NCBI GenBank assembly: GCA_021772215.1 | Contig: JAJFMK010000222.1 | Location: 1 to 9,257, forward strand | Source of the DNA: Chlamydiota bacterium | GTDB taxonomy: Bacteria > Chlamydiota > Chlamydiia > Chlamydiales > JAJFMK01 | DNA length: 9,257 nt | Direction of reading: 5' to 3' | Part shown: positions 1-5,093 of the stretch, one piece after another | Numbering within the stretch: the stretch's first letter is position 1 | Layout of the letters: the number at the start of each line of letters is the position of its first letter | Notes under the pieces: generated by a model | What the model saw: the letters and a program-made list of their open reading frames with translations, nothing else | What the model was told of the DNA's origin: nothing | Database searches by the model: none | Made by a program: the position numbers and the translations under genes

Positions 1-1307
1 TTAGACTCTAAAATGTTAGACTCAAGACGGATTGTATAGGGGAACTCTTCACGGCTTGGGAGGGACGGAAGGAGAGCTCTTTCAGCCAACTTTCCATGAC
101 CCACCTCACGGCGCCCTGGAGGACCTGCGCGACCCACCTCACCAACGGAGAAGGGAGGGAAGAAGTACTGTAGATAGAAGCGCTTCGACCCCTCACCATG
201 GAGGCTCTCAAAGCGCTGAGCCATCGACTCACCGCCGAGAGTACAGACGGAGAGTGACTGCGTCTCACCACGGGTGAAGAGGGAGCTTCCGTGAGCTCTG
301 GGGAGCGGATGCTGTTCGATAATAATCTGACGCACCTCATCGAGGGAGCGACCGTCGACACGTTTTTTGGTCTTTAATATCGCTTCGCGCATTCTCTTAG
401 AGATCAGCTCTCCAACAGCCTCTTTGAGGATTAATGGGGCATGCGTCGGCTCTTGGCCCTCAGGAGCGTTACTCTCTTCGATGGCGGCCTTAATTGTAGA
501 GATTGCCTCTTCACGCTTCAGCTTATCTTTAACATTAAGCGCCTCGTCAAACTGAGCGCCGTGCTTTCCTTCAAGTTCTTTAACGAGCTCTCTGTCAATT
601 TCACGAAGTTTGCCATGTTTTTTCTCTTTACCGACTTTCTCTCTCCAGGAGGCGAGCGCATGACAGATAGTCTTAATCGCTGCGTGGCCTGTCTCGATCG
701 ATTCAAGAACCTGCTCTTCAGTTAAGAAATCACAGTTTCCTTCGATCATCAAGATCGCATCTTCGGTTCCCGCAAGCATCAGGTCGAGTTTGGAATTTTC
801 CATCTGGGCGGGTGAGGGGTTAATCACCATCTTACCATCGATCATACCAACGCGGACAGCGCCGATCGGCTTAATAAGCGGGATGTCGGAAATGACTAGC
901 GCCGCGGAAGAGGCGCAGATAGCGAGCGCTTCATGCGGATGTTCACCGTCGAATGAGAGGACGTAGGTGAGGATCTGCACCTCGTTGTAGTAGCCTTCCG
1001 GGAACATGGGGCGGACGGGACGGTCGATCAGGCGGCAGACGAGAGTCTCACGCTCTGTTGGTCTACCTTCGCGCTTAATAAAGCCGCCTAAGGTCTTTCC
1101 CGCTGAGGAGAATTTCTCCTGGTAGTCAACTTTAAGGGGGAAGAAGCCTTGATCTTCTTTTGCCTCTTTGCTAGCGCAAGCTGAAGCGAAGACAATGGTC
1201 TCGCCCACTTTGAGAACAACAGATCCATTGGCTTGACGCGCCATCTGACCTGTTTCAAAGTTGAATTCAGTTCCTGCGACTTCAATAGTTAAAGTCTCTT
1301 TTTTCAT
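1..1307 (-). CDS. pnp: Polyribonucleotide nucleotidyltransferase (PNPase), 3' end cut by window edge
   Basis: PNPase is a trimeric 3'-to-5' exoribonuclease that degrades RNA by phosphorolysis, giving nucleoside diphosphates, and is a core enzyme of bacterial mRNA decay. The minus frame starting at ATG 1307-1305 is open for 435 codons to the window edge, so this is a truncation by the window and not a broken gene. The first RNase PH-like domain is near residues 10-145, with GGFIKREGRP (74-83) and RLIDRPVRPMFPEG (92-105). The helical linker follows, then the second RNase PH domain begins near 310. GRREVGHGKLAER sits at 398-410. The visible part stops at LESNILES, just before the GSSSMA catalytic loop and the KH and S1 domains expected in a protein of about 700 residues. 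An AAGGA ribosome-binding site (1314-1318) lies 6 bases before the ATG. It follows rpsO in the same direction, as in many bacteria. Identification is very secure from the motifs. Confidence 0.98.
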   Translation of the reverse strand, partial: MKKETLTIEVAGTEFNFETGQMARQANGSVVLKVGETIVFASACASKEAKEDQGFFPLKVDYQEKFSSAGKTLGGFIKREGRPTERETLVCRLIDRPVRPMFPEGYYNEVQILTYVLSFDGEHPHEALAICASSAALVISDIPLIKPIGAVRVGMIDGKMVINPSPAQMENSKLDLMLAGTEDAILMIEGNCDFLTEEQVLESIETGHAAIKTICHALASWREKVGKEKKHGKLREIDRELVKELEGKHGAQFDEALNVKDKLKREEAISTIKAAIEESNAPEGQEPTHAPLILKEAVGELISKRMREAILKTKKRVDGRSLDEVRQIIIEQHPLPRAHGSSLFTRGETQSLSVCTLGGESMAQRFESLHGEGSKRFYLQYFFPPFSVGEVGRAGPPGRREVGHGKLAERALLPSLPSREEFPYTIRLESNILES

Positions 1308-1444
1308 CGATTTTCCTTATGTTTTGTCTTGTTTGAAAGTGAGCCGATGAAGAGAGAGACCTGGTAGAATTCAGAGAGAGGTAGCTGCAGCGTCAGCCGC
1401 CCGTCTCTGATTTCTATCATTGGACTCAATACTCTTCGACTCAT
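1308..1444 (-). other. rpsO-pnp intergenic leader, no gene
   Basis: This is the stretch between the rpsO terminator stem and the pnp start, read on the minus strand. It carries only the pnp ribosome-binding site. I looked for a separate pnp promoter and found no convincing -35/-10 pair; GATAGA (complement of 1413-1418) could be a weak -10 but lacks a -35. Either pnp depends on read-through of the upstream stem, or it has a promoter too degenerate to see by eye. Confidence 0.5.
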
Positions 1445-1515
1445 AAAAAAGGCCCCTAGAGGAGACGCTGATTAACTCGACTGTCATCGACTTAATCAGT
1501 ATTTCCTCGAGGGGC
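1445..1515 (-). terminator. Long hairpin plus T-run after rpsO (terminator and/or RNase III-type processing stem)
   Basis: The outer arms at 1452-1463 and 1504-1515 pair at 11 of 12 positions, with an A/G mismatch at 1458/1509. After a 4x4 internal loop, an inner stem pairs 1468-1475 with 1492-1499 perfectly. Past a C/C mismatch, 1477-1480 pairs with 1487-1490 around a 6-base loop (1481-1486). On the minus strand the stem is followed by C and then six Ts (complement of 1445-1450), so it has intrinsic-terminator form for a transcript leaving rpsO. It begins about 32 bases after the rpsO stop. The position matches the E. coli rpsO-pnp intergenic region, where a terminator and an RNase III-cleaved stem control pnp. 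Which role applies here is inference. Confidence 0.8.
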
Positions 1516-1547
1516 TATAATTATTGAAGGTTTCACTTCTTAAACGG

Positions 1548-1817
1548 TTATCTCTTCAAGCTCAGCTTAGTGATGAGCGCCTGATAACGAACCGTATCAG
1601 TCGAGTTGAGATAATCTAAAAGACGACGTCTCTGACCTACAAGTTTGAGCAGAGCAAGACGTGAGTTGTGATCCTTTGGAGATCTCTTCAAATGGTCTGT
1701 CAGTTCTACAATCCTCTCAGTCAAGATGGCGATCTGAACGTCGGCTGATCCTGTGTCTTTTTCATGAAGCTGAAACTTCTTCGTGATTTCTTCTTTGGTT
1801 CCCTTGTCTAGTGACAT
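1548..1817 (-). CDS. rpsO: 30S ribosomal protein S15
   Basis: S15 is a primary 16S rRNA-binding protein of the small subunit's central domain and contributes to an intersubunit bridge. The product is 89 residues, the normal family length. It shows the family's recognisable features: HEKDTGSADVQIAIL (18-32), LTERIVELTDHLK (32-44), DHNSRLALLKLVGQRRRLL (49-67) and the C-terminal YLNSTDTVRYQALI segment (69-82). The start is fixed by a strong AAGGAGG ribosome-binding site (complement of 1827-1833), 9 bases upstream. The gene has its own promoter and is followed by a stable hairpin and then pnp, so rpsO and pnp form the usual pair. S15 represses its own translation in E. coli; whether the leader here does this cannot be read from the sequence. 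Confidence 0.99.
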   Translation of the reverse strand: MSLDKGTKEEITKKFQLHEKDTGSADVQIAILTERIVELTDHLKRSPKDHNSRLALLKLVGQRRRLLDYLNSTDTVRYQALITKLSLKR

Positions 1818-1826
1818 GAAGAGAAA

Positions 1827-1833
1827 CCTCCTT
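1827..1833 (-). promoter_or_regulatory. Strong ribosome-binding site of rpsO
   Basis: AAGGAGG on the minus strand, 9 bases before the S15 ATG. It is the best match to the anti-Shine-Dalgarno sequence in this window and is consistent with high ribosomal-protein synthesis. Confidence 0.9.
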
Positions 1834-1847
1834 AGCTAATTTGCAAA

Positions 1848-1861
1848 TCTCAAGATTGAGA
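1848..1861 (-). repeat. Short inverted repeat in the rpsO leader
   Basis: TCTCAA and TTGAGA flank a 2-base centre (GA). As RNA this would be a hairpin with almost no loop, so it may be a protein-binding palindrome, a weak structural element or chance. It lies between the rpsO promoter and ribosome-binding site, where autoregulation by S15 would act. Confidence 0.3.
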
Positions 1862-1893
1862 AAGGCTTTAGGTTTGTACTCGTTTAGACTTCT

Positions 1894-1923
1894 ATTTTAG
1901 CACGTAAAGGGTTTACATTTCAA
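1894..1923 (-). promoter_or_regulatory. Promoter of rpsO (sigma-70/sigma-66 type)
   Basis: On the minus strand, -35 TTGAAA (complement of 1918-1923) is separated by 18 bases from -10 TAAAAT (complement of 1894-1899). The -10 is preceded by TGC, giving an extended -10. Initiation near 1885-1888 would give a leader of roughly 70 bases before the S15 start. The promoter lies about 35 bases after the stop of the upstream 80-residue gene, so rpsO can be transcribed independently of it. Confidence 0.75.
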
Positions 1924-1958
1924 TGAGAAACTGCATAACTATCAAGTATTTGTTTAAA

Positions 1959-2201
1959 CTACACCTTAGTATCGAGGATAACCTCGACAATATCAGGGAA
2001 CTGCTGATGTGGGTCCTTTCGTAAAACCACCTTAAAAGGGATAGAAATACGCCCTAAGTGCTTCTCCATCATCAACTCCTCATAGATTTTGCGCTTTAGC
2101 TCCTCAGAGGGCTTTTCGCCCTTAAATTTGCTTAGGATCTCATTAATATACTCATGTTGCTGACGCCTAATGATTTCTTGGTCGTAAAAGGGCTCATTCA
2201 T
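1959..2201 (-). CDS. Conserved-looking small hypothetical protein (80 aa)
   Basis: I do not recognise this protein. It is 80 residues, soluble-looking and highly charged, with no signal peptide, membrane segment or cysteine. Residues 8-50 are a charged helical stretch (RRQQHEYINEIL, EELKRKIYEELMM). Residues 51-80 look like a strand-rich tail (RISIPFKVVL, IVEVILDTKV) around a KDPHQQFPD turn. A real gene is supported by the AAGGA ribosome-binding site about 8 bases before the ATG (complement of 2199-2201), by the biased composition, and by its fit in a gap between a divergent region and the rpsO promoter on the same strand. It ends in TAG. Its place ahead of rpsO-pnp hints at a translation or RNA-linked role, but that is context only. 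Confidence 0.75.
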   Translation of the reverse strand: MNEPFYDQEIIRRQQHEYINEILSKFKGEKPSEELKRKIYEELMMEKHLGRISIPFKVVLRKDPHQQFPDIVEVILDTKV

Positions 2202-2262
2202 TCTCGATTTCCTTGCTCGAATTTACTCTCTACTGTAGAATAAAAGGAATTTTTACAGCAAA
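2202..2262. other. Left part of divergent intergenic region
   Basis: A 61-base AT-rich stretch upstream of the minus-strand 80-residue gene. It holds that gene's ribosome-binding site and a small palindrome, TCTAC-T-GTAGA (2228-2238). TATTCT on the minus strand (complement of 2237-2242) could be a -10, but no -35 lies at a suitable distance unless it falls inside the neighbouring inverted-repeat element. No promoter is called. Confidence 0.4.
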
Positions 2263-2347
2263 GAGGGACTTGCAAAACTCATTCGCCCGTTAAAAATACC
2301 CTTTTAAAGCCTATTTTTTCCAGGCAAAGCAATTTTGCAAGTCCCTC
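2263..2347. mobile_element. 85-bp element with 15-bp perfect inverted ends (MITE-like)
   Basis: The left end GAGGGACTTGCAAAA (2263-2277) is exactly inverted at 2333-2347, with 55 bases between the arms. The tetranucleotide CAAA flanks both sides (2259-2262 and 2348-2351), which would fit a target-site duplication. The interior has no coding capacity. It contains a further perfect 6-bp inverted repeat (TTAAAA 2290-2295, TTTTAA 2302-2307). It lies between two divergently transcribed genes, so it is not positioned to terminate either one. A non-autonomous transposable element is the reading I favour. Alternatives are a large cruciform or hairpin regulatory region, or a protein-binding site shared by both genes. 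A single copy cannot decide between these, and CAAA is a low-complexity match. Confidence 0.5.
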
Positions 2348-2369
2348 CAAAATCGAATTTTTTAGGAAA

Positions 2370-3020
2370 ATGACAGAATATAAAGAAAAATTTACACTTT
2401 TGAAGCCGTGGCTTGGACAGATGCTCAGTGAGATCAAAAAAGAGCTCAAGAATGACCATCTGAAAAAAGATCCCCAGTTTTCGAAGAAATACTTCAATAA
2501 ACCCTACCATAGGGTCGAAAACAGTGAGTTAAGCGTTGGCTATTGCGCTGCCGTGGATGCCGGTGAGGACCATATTGGAGAATTCATCTTTCAGCGCTGG
2601 ATCTTAAAACATAGCGACATCTACCACTTTTTTGCGCAAGCACTTGAAAAGATCAACCCCGATTTCGCCGCCATCGAACAGATTGACACCGAAGTGGCTA
2701 CCGAGATCGCTGAGAAGAGCAAGGTGCAGTTTGGAGCGAAAAATAGCTATATCTTTACTGTGATCAACTCTGTCGCCTTTCCAAAGTCCGTCATTGATGA
2801 TCTACAAAAACAGGCGACAGATGAGACCGAAACAGCCCAAAAGATGCGCAAAGAGCTGCAGACCATCGAAAGCCAAGAGGCCTTAATTAAAGGCTATGAG
2901 ACAAAAATACAGCGGCTCACCGATCGCTATGAGAAGAAGCTAGCCGGTCTGCAGCTTAAGTATAAAGTGGACACGGATAAGCTTAAAAACCAGGTTGCCA
3001 ATCTGCAGCGAAAACTTTAA
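2370..3020 (+). CDS. Hypothetical protein with C-terminal coiled coil (216 aa)
   Basis: I do not recognise a family. Residues 1-45 are basic and helical. Residues 46-140 are a mixed, probably globular part (VGYCAAVDAGEDHIGEF at 56-72, YIFTVINSVAFP at 127-138). Residues 141-216 are a long charged coiled coil with heptad-like leucines ending QVANLQRKL. There is no signal peptide or membrane segment. The ATG at 2370 has AGGA only 2 bases upstream, an unusually short spacing. ATG at 2421 (residue 18) is the alternative start but has no better site. The stop TAA overlaps the tadA ATG by one base (TAATG), so translation of the two is probably coupled. The promoter is not evident; the upstream 107 bases are mostly the inverted-repeat element. 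It may be specific to Chlamydiae, but that is inference. Confidence 0.8.
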   Translation: MTEYKEKFTLLKPWLGQMLSEIKKELKNDHLKKDPQFSKKYFNKPYHRVENSELSVGYCAAVDAGEDHIGEFIFQRWILKHSDIYHFFAQALEKINPDFAAIEQIDTEVATEIAEKSKVQFGAKNSYIFTVINSVAFPKSVIDDLQKQATDETETAQKMRKELQTIESQEALIKGYETKIQRLTDRYEKKLAGLQLKYKVDTDKLKNQVANLQRKL

Positions 3021-3514
3021 TGAGCTCCTTCCCCTACCAGCTACAGCCGACAAGCGACGATGAAAAATGGATGATCGAGGCGCTTAAGCAGGCGTGGCGC
3101 GCTTTTTTGGATGACGAGGTTCCCGTCGGCGCTGTCATCGTACACAAGGGTCGTGTTATTGCCAGAGGATACAATCAGGTAGAGACCTTAAAAGATGCTA
3201 CAGCGCACGCTGAGATGTTGACCATCACCTCCGCCGCCTCAGCTCTTGAAAATTGGCGTCTTGCGGAGACAACTCTCTACTGCACCATGGAACCCTGCAG
3301 CATGTGCGCCGGAGCGATCCTCTTAAGCCGCATCCCTAAGATCGTCTATGGAGCTAAAGATATCCGCCACGGCGCCAACGGCAGCTGGGTCAATCTCTTC
3401 GAACAGAAACATCCAACCCACAGCGTCGAAGTCACCGGCGGTATCTACGAGGCTCCCTCAGCAGACCTGTTGCGTACATTTTTTGAAAAGCAGAGGGCGA
3501 AGAGTGAACGTTGA
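3020..3514 (+). CDS. tadA: tRNA-specific adenosine deaminase (A34 to inosine)
   Basis: TadA deaminates adenosine 34 of tRNA-Arg(ACG) to inosine, widening wobble decoding, and acts as a zinc-dependent homodimer in the cytosol. The product is 164 residues, close to the 167 of E. coli. The cytidine/adenosine deaminase zinc site is intact: HAE at 63-65 (zinc ligand His63 and proton shuttle Glu65) and PCSMC at 92-96 (Cys93 and Cys96). DDEVPVGAVIV (31-41) and YGAKDIRHGANGS (110-122) are further family features, the latter being the tRNA-contacting part that separates TadA from generic deaminases. The ATG shares a base with the preceding stop. The next in-frame ATG, within EKWMIEAL at residue 18, is a possible alternative, but the longer form fits the family length. 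Confidence 0.97.
   Translation: MSSFPYQLQPTSDDEKWMIEALKQAWRAFLDDEVPVGAVIVHKGRVIARGYNQVETLKDATAHAEMLTITSAASALENWRLAETTLYCTMEPCSMCAGAILLSRIPKIVYGAKDIRHGANGSWVNLFEQKHPTHSVEVTGGIYEAPSADLLRTFFEKQRAKSER
3493..3497 (+). promoter_or_regulatory. Ribosome-binding site that sets the GTG start at 3504
   Basis: GAGGG lies 6 bases before GTG 3504-3506, inside the tadA 3' end. This supports the GTG start over the upstream in-frame ATG at 3348, which would overlap tadA by 167 bases and add a residue stretch typical of an out-of-frame shadow. Confidence 0.7.
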
Positions 3515-3722
3515 GGAGCTTTTGACAGAACTCATTGAACAGAAAAAGGATAGTCTCCTTCATACCGGCCGACGCATCGTCCCCACCTTGACGCCCGAAG
3601 ATCTTCTGCAGCCCAACGACTACCCAGAATTAGAGAATCACCCCCATTTTCGCTATGAAGAGGGCATACTCGCCGGCCTCCAAATGGCCCTTGCCGCACT
3701 GCGCGCTGAAATTCACAGTTGA
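3504..3722 (+). CDS. Small hypothetical protein (72 aa)
   Basis: I do not recognise this protein. Starting from GTG 3504 it is 72 residues. It opens with an amphipathic helix (VEELLTELIEQKKDSLL, 3-19), then has a proline-containing middle (RRIVPTLTPEDLLQPNDYPEL, spanning 23-43), a HPHFRYEEG segment (46-54) and a C-terminal helix rich in Ala and Leu (ILAGLQMALAALRAEI). No membrane segment or signal is evident. The start overlaps the tadA end by 11 bases and has a good ribosome-binding site, so it is probably the third gene of the 216-residue-protein/tadA cluster. Its TGA stop (3720-3722) lies within the -35 box of the rpmE promoter. The alternative is a non-coding gap, but the frame stays open with sensible composition and closes exactly where the next promoter begins. 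Confidence 0.72.
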   Translation: MNVEELLTELIEQKKDSLLHTGRRIVPTLTPEDLLQPNDYPELENHPHFRYEEGILAGLQMALAALRAEIHS

Positions 3723-3747
3723 TGTTGTTCTGAGAATTTGGTATACT
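3719..3747 (+). promoter_or_regulatory. Promoter of the rpmE-prfA-prmC operon
   Basis: TTGATG (3719-3724), a 17-base spacer and TATACT (3742-3747), with TGG immediately before the -10 giving an extended -10. Initiation near 3754 would leave a leader of about 17 bases before the rpmE ATG. The -35 contains the TGA stop of the preceding 72-residue gene. Confidence 0.8.
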
Positions 3748-3760
3748 GTTCACATTCAAC

Positions 3761-3764
3761 GGAG
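3761..3764 (+). promoter_or_regulatory. Ribosome-binding site that sets the rpmE start
   Basis: GGAG lies 6 bases before ATG 3771. This excludes the in-frame ATG at 3738, which lies upstream of or within the promoter -10 and would add 11 residues that do not belong to L31. Confidence 0.8.
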
Positions 3765-3770
3765 TTTATT

Positions 3771-4019
3771 ATGAAAAAGCAAGGCCACCCAAATTATAGA
3801 AACGTTCTCTTTGTCGACTCATCGACAGGGCACAAATTTATCTGCGGAAGCACTCTAAAAACCGATGAGACTGAAGAGTTTGAAGGTGTTAAATACCCCG
3901 TCTACAAAGCGTCGATCTCATCCGCTTCTCACCCACTTTTCACCGGAAGCAAGCAATTTGTTGACTCTGAAGGTCGTGTTGACAAGTTCAAGAAGCGTTA
4001 CGGTAAAAAGCCCGCTTAA
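3771..4019 (+). CDS. rpmE2: 50S ribosomal protein L31, type B (zinc-free)
   Basis: L31 is a small large-subunit protein that bridges to the 30S subunit head. The product is 82 residues. MKKQGHPNYRNVLFVDSSTG, then FICGSTLKT (22-30), YPVYKASISSASHPLFTG (38-55) and GRVDKFKKRYG (65-75) match the type B form. Only one cysteine is present, so the four-cysteine zinc site of type A L31 is missing, as expected for type B. It starts the operon from its own promoter with a short leader. prfA begins 6 bases after its stop. The symbol rpmE is also used for the chlamydial gene. Confidence 0.97.
   Translation: MKKQGHPNYRNVLFVDSSTGHKFICGSTLKTDETEEFEGVKYPVYKASISSASHPLFTGSKQFVDSEGRVDKFKKRYGKKPA
3812..3827 (+). 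repeat. Perfect 6-bp inverted repeat in the early rpmE coding region
   Basis: TGTCGA, a 4-base loop CTCA, and TCGACA. As RNA this would be a small stable hairpin about 40 bases after the rpmE start, within the codons for VDSSTG. The residues are those expected of L31, so coding constraint may explain it. Confidence 0.35.
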
Positions 4020-4025
4020 CCTAAG

Positions 4026-5093
4026 ATGGACATTGAGAAAAAGGTGCATCAGCTCCTCGAGCGGCTAGACTCGATCGAGGAGGAGCTCTCTAAGCCAGAG
4101 ACTCTACAAGATCAAAAAAAATATCGCACCCTCTCTCAAGATCACTCCTACCTCTCCAACGTCAAAAGCACATGGGAAAAACTTCGCAAAGCTAAACTTG
4201 AGCTCGCGGAGGCGAAAACGCTTCTAAAACAGGAAGATGATCCAGAGTTCATCACTGTCTTAGAGGAGGAGATCACCTCTTTAGAAAAGGAGGTCCCCAA
4301 GCTTGACGAAGCAATGGAGACTCTTCTCATCCCCCCCGATCCCCAAGACCACGCTAACACTGTCCTAGAGATTCGCGCCGGCACAGGCGGCGATGAAGCA
4401 GCTCTATTCGTCGGCGACTGCGTCCGGATGTACAAGATGTTCTCCGAAAAGATGGGCTGGAAGTGGGAGTCGCTCACCTCTACCGAATCGGATCGTGGAG
4501 GCTTTAAAGAGTATATTGCGGTTGTCGGCGGTCCCAACGTCTACCGCCACCTCAAACATGAGGGAGGGACCCACCGCGTCCAGCGAATCCCCGATACAGA
4601 GACGCAAGGCCGTATTCACACCTCTGCTATCACTGTCGCCACCCTCGTAGAACCTGGCGATGACGATGATATTCAGATTGAAGAGCGCGATCTCGAAATC
4701 GATACCTATCGCGCCTCAGGAGCGGGCGGACAGCATGTCAACACAACGGACAGCGCCGTACGGATCACACACGTGCCCACTGGTGTTGTCGTCACCTCGC
4801 AAGAGGAGAGAAGCCAGCACAAAAACAAAGAGAAGTGCATGCGTGTCTTAAAAGCGCGCGTCAAAGAGGCGCAAGATCTAAAAAAGCGCCAAGAGCTGGA
4901 TAAGAACCGATCTGAACAGGTCGGCTCCGGCGATCGCTCAGAGCGCATCCGCACCTACAATTTCCCCCAAAACCGCGTCACCGACCATCGCATCAACCTC
5001 ACCACCTACGATCTCGATGCGGTGATGGAAGGTGAGTTGGACAATATCTCCAACTCCCTAGTAAAACATTTCAGACAAAAAGAGCTGCTGTGA
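4026..5093 (+). CDS. prfA: Peptide chain release factor 1 (RF1)
   Basis: RF1 recognises UAA and UAG in the ribosomal A site and triggers hydrolysis of peptidyl-tRNA. The product is 355 residues, the usual length (360 in E. coli). The N-terminal coiled domain is at 1-110. AGTGGDEAALF (118-128) is the family's central signature. The stop-codon tripeptide of the RF1 PxT class reads PDT (189-191), in HRVQRIPDTETQGRIHTS. The catalytic loop SGAGGQHVNTTDSA (231-244) has GGQ at 234-236, and the downstream ERSQHKNK is intact. PxT, not SPF, makes this RF1 rather than RF2. No clear ribosome-binding site precedes the ATG, which is 6 bases after rpmE, so translation is probably coupled. The stop overlaps the start of prmC, whose product modifies the GGQ glutamine of this protein. 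Confidence 0.99.
   Translation: MDIEKKVHQLLERLDSIEEELSKPETLQDQKKYRTLSQDHSYLSNVKSTWEKLRKAKLELAEAKTLLKQEDDPEFITVLEEEITSLEKEVPKLDEAMETLLIPPDPQDHANTVLEIRAGTGGDEAALFVGDCVRMYKMFSEKMGWKWESLTSTESDRGGFKEYIAVVGGPNVYRHLKHEGGTHRVQRIPDTETQGRIHTSAITVATLVEPGDDDDIQIEERDLEIDTYRASGAGGQHVNTTDSAVRITHVPTGVVVTSQEERSQHKNKEKCMRVLKARVKEAQDLKKRQELDKNRSEQVGSGDRSERIRTYNFPQNRVTDHRINLTTYDLDAVMEGELDNISNSLVKHFRQKELL

Noticed and set aside
1..25. Direct repeat TTAGACTC at 1-8 and 16-23
   Set aside because: It encodes LESNILESN in the PNPase frame, next to the conserved ESN segment, so it is explained by coding sequence.
8..361. Minus-strand 117-codon open frame in the pnp region
   Set aside because: It is out of frame with the continuous PNPase frame that carries recognisable motifs to the window edge.
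1492..1521. Plus-strand TATAAT at 1516-1521 beside the rpsO terminator, as an antisense promoter into rpsO
   Set aside because: The -10 is a perfect consensus, but the sequence at -35 (TTAATC) is poor, there is no extended -10, and the hexamer abuts the terminator stem. No plus-strand gene follows.
2290..2317. Promoter TTAAAA-16-TATTTT inside the inverted-repeat element for the 216-residue gene
   Set aside because: Both boxes are weak matches in AT-rich DNA, and several equally poor pairs can be found in the same interval.
2279..2510. Two minus-strand open frames of about 70 codons across the inverted-repeat element and the start of the 216-residue gene
   Set aside because: They are antisense to a gene with better coding character, have Phe/Leu-rich composition typical of antisense A-rich DNA, and lack ribosome-binding sites.
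3738..3770. Upstream in-frame ATG for rpmE, adding 11 residues
   Set aside because: It lies upstream of or within the promoter -10, has no ribosome-binding site, and the extra residues are not part of L31.
3812..3827. Hairpin in rpmE as an L31 autoregulatory site
   Set aside because: Only 6 bp, inside conserved codons. With no comparative data, it cannot be separated from coding constraint.
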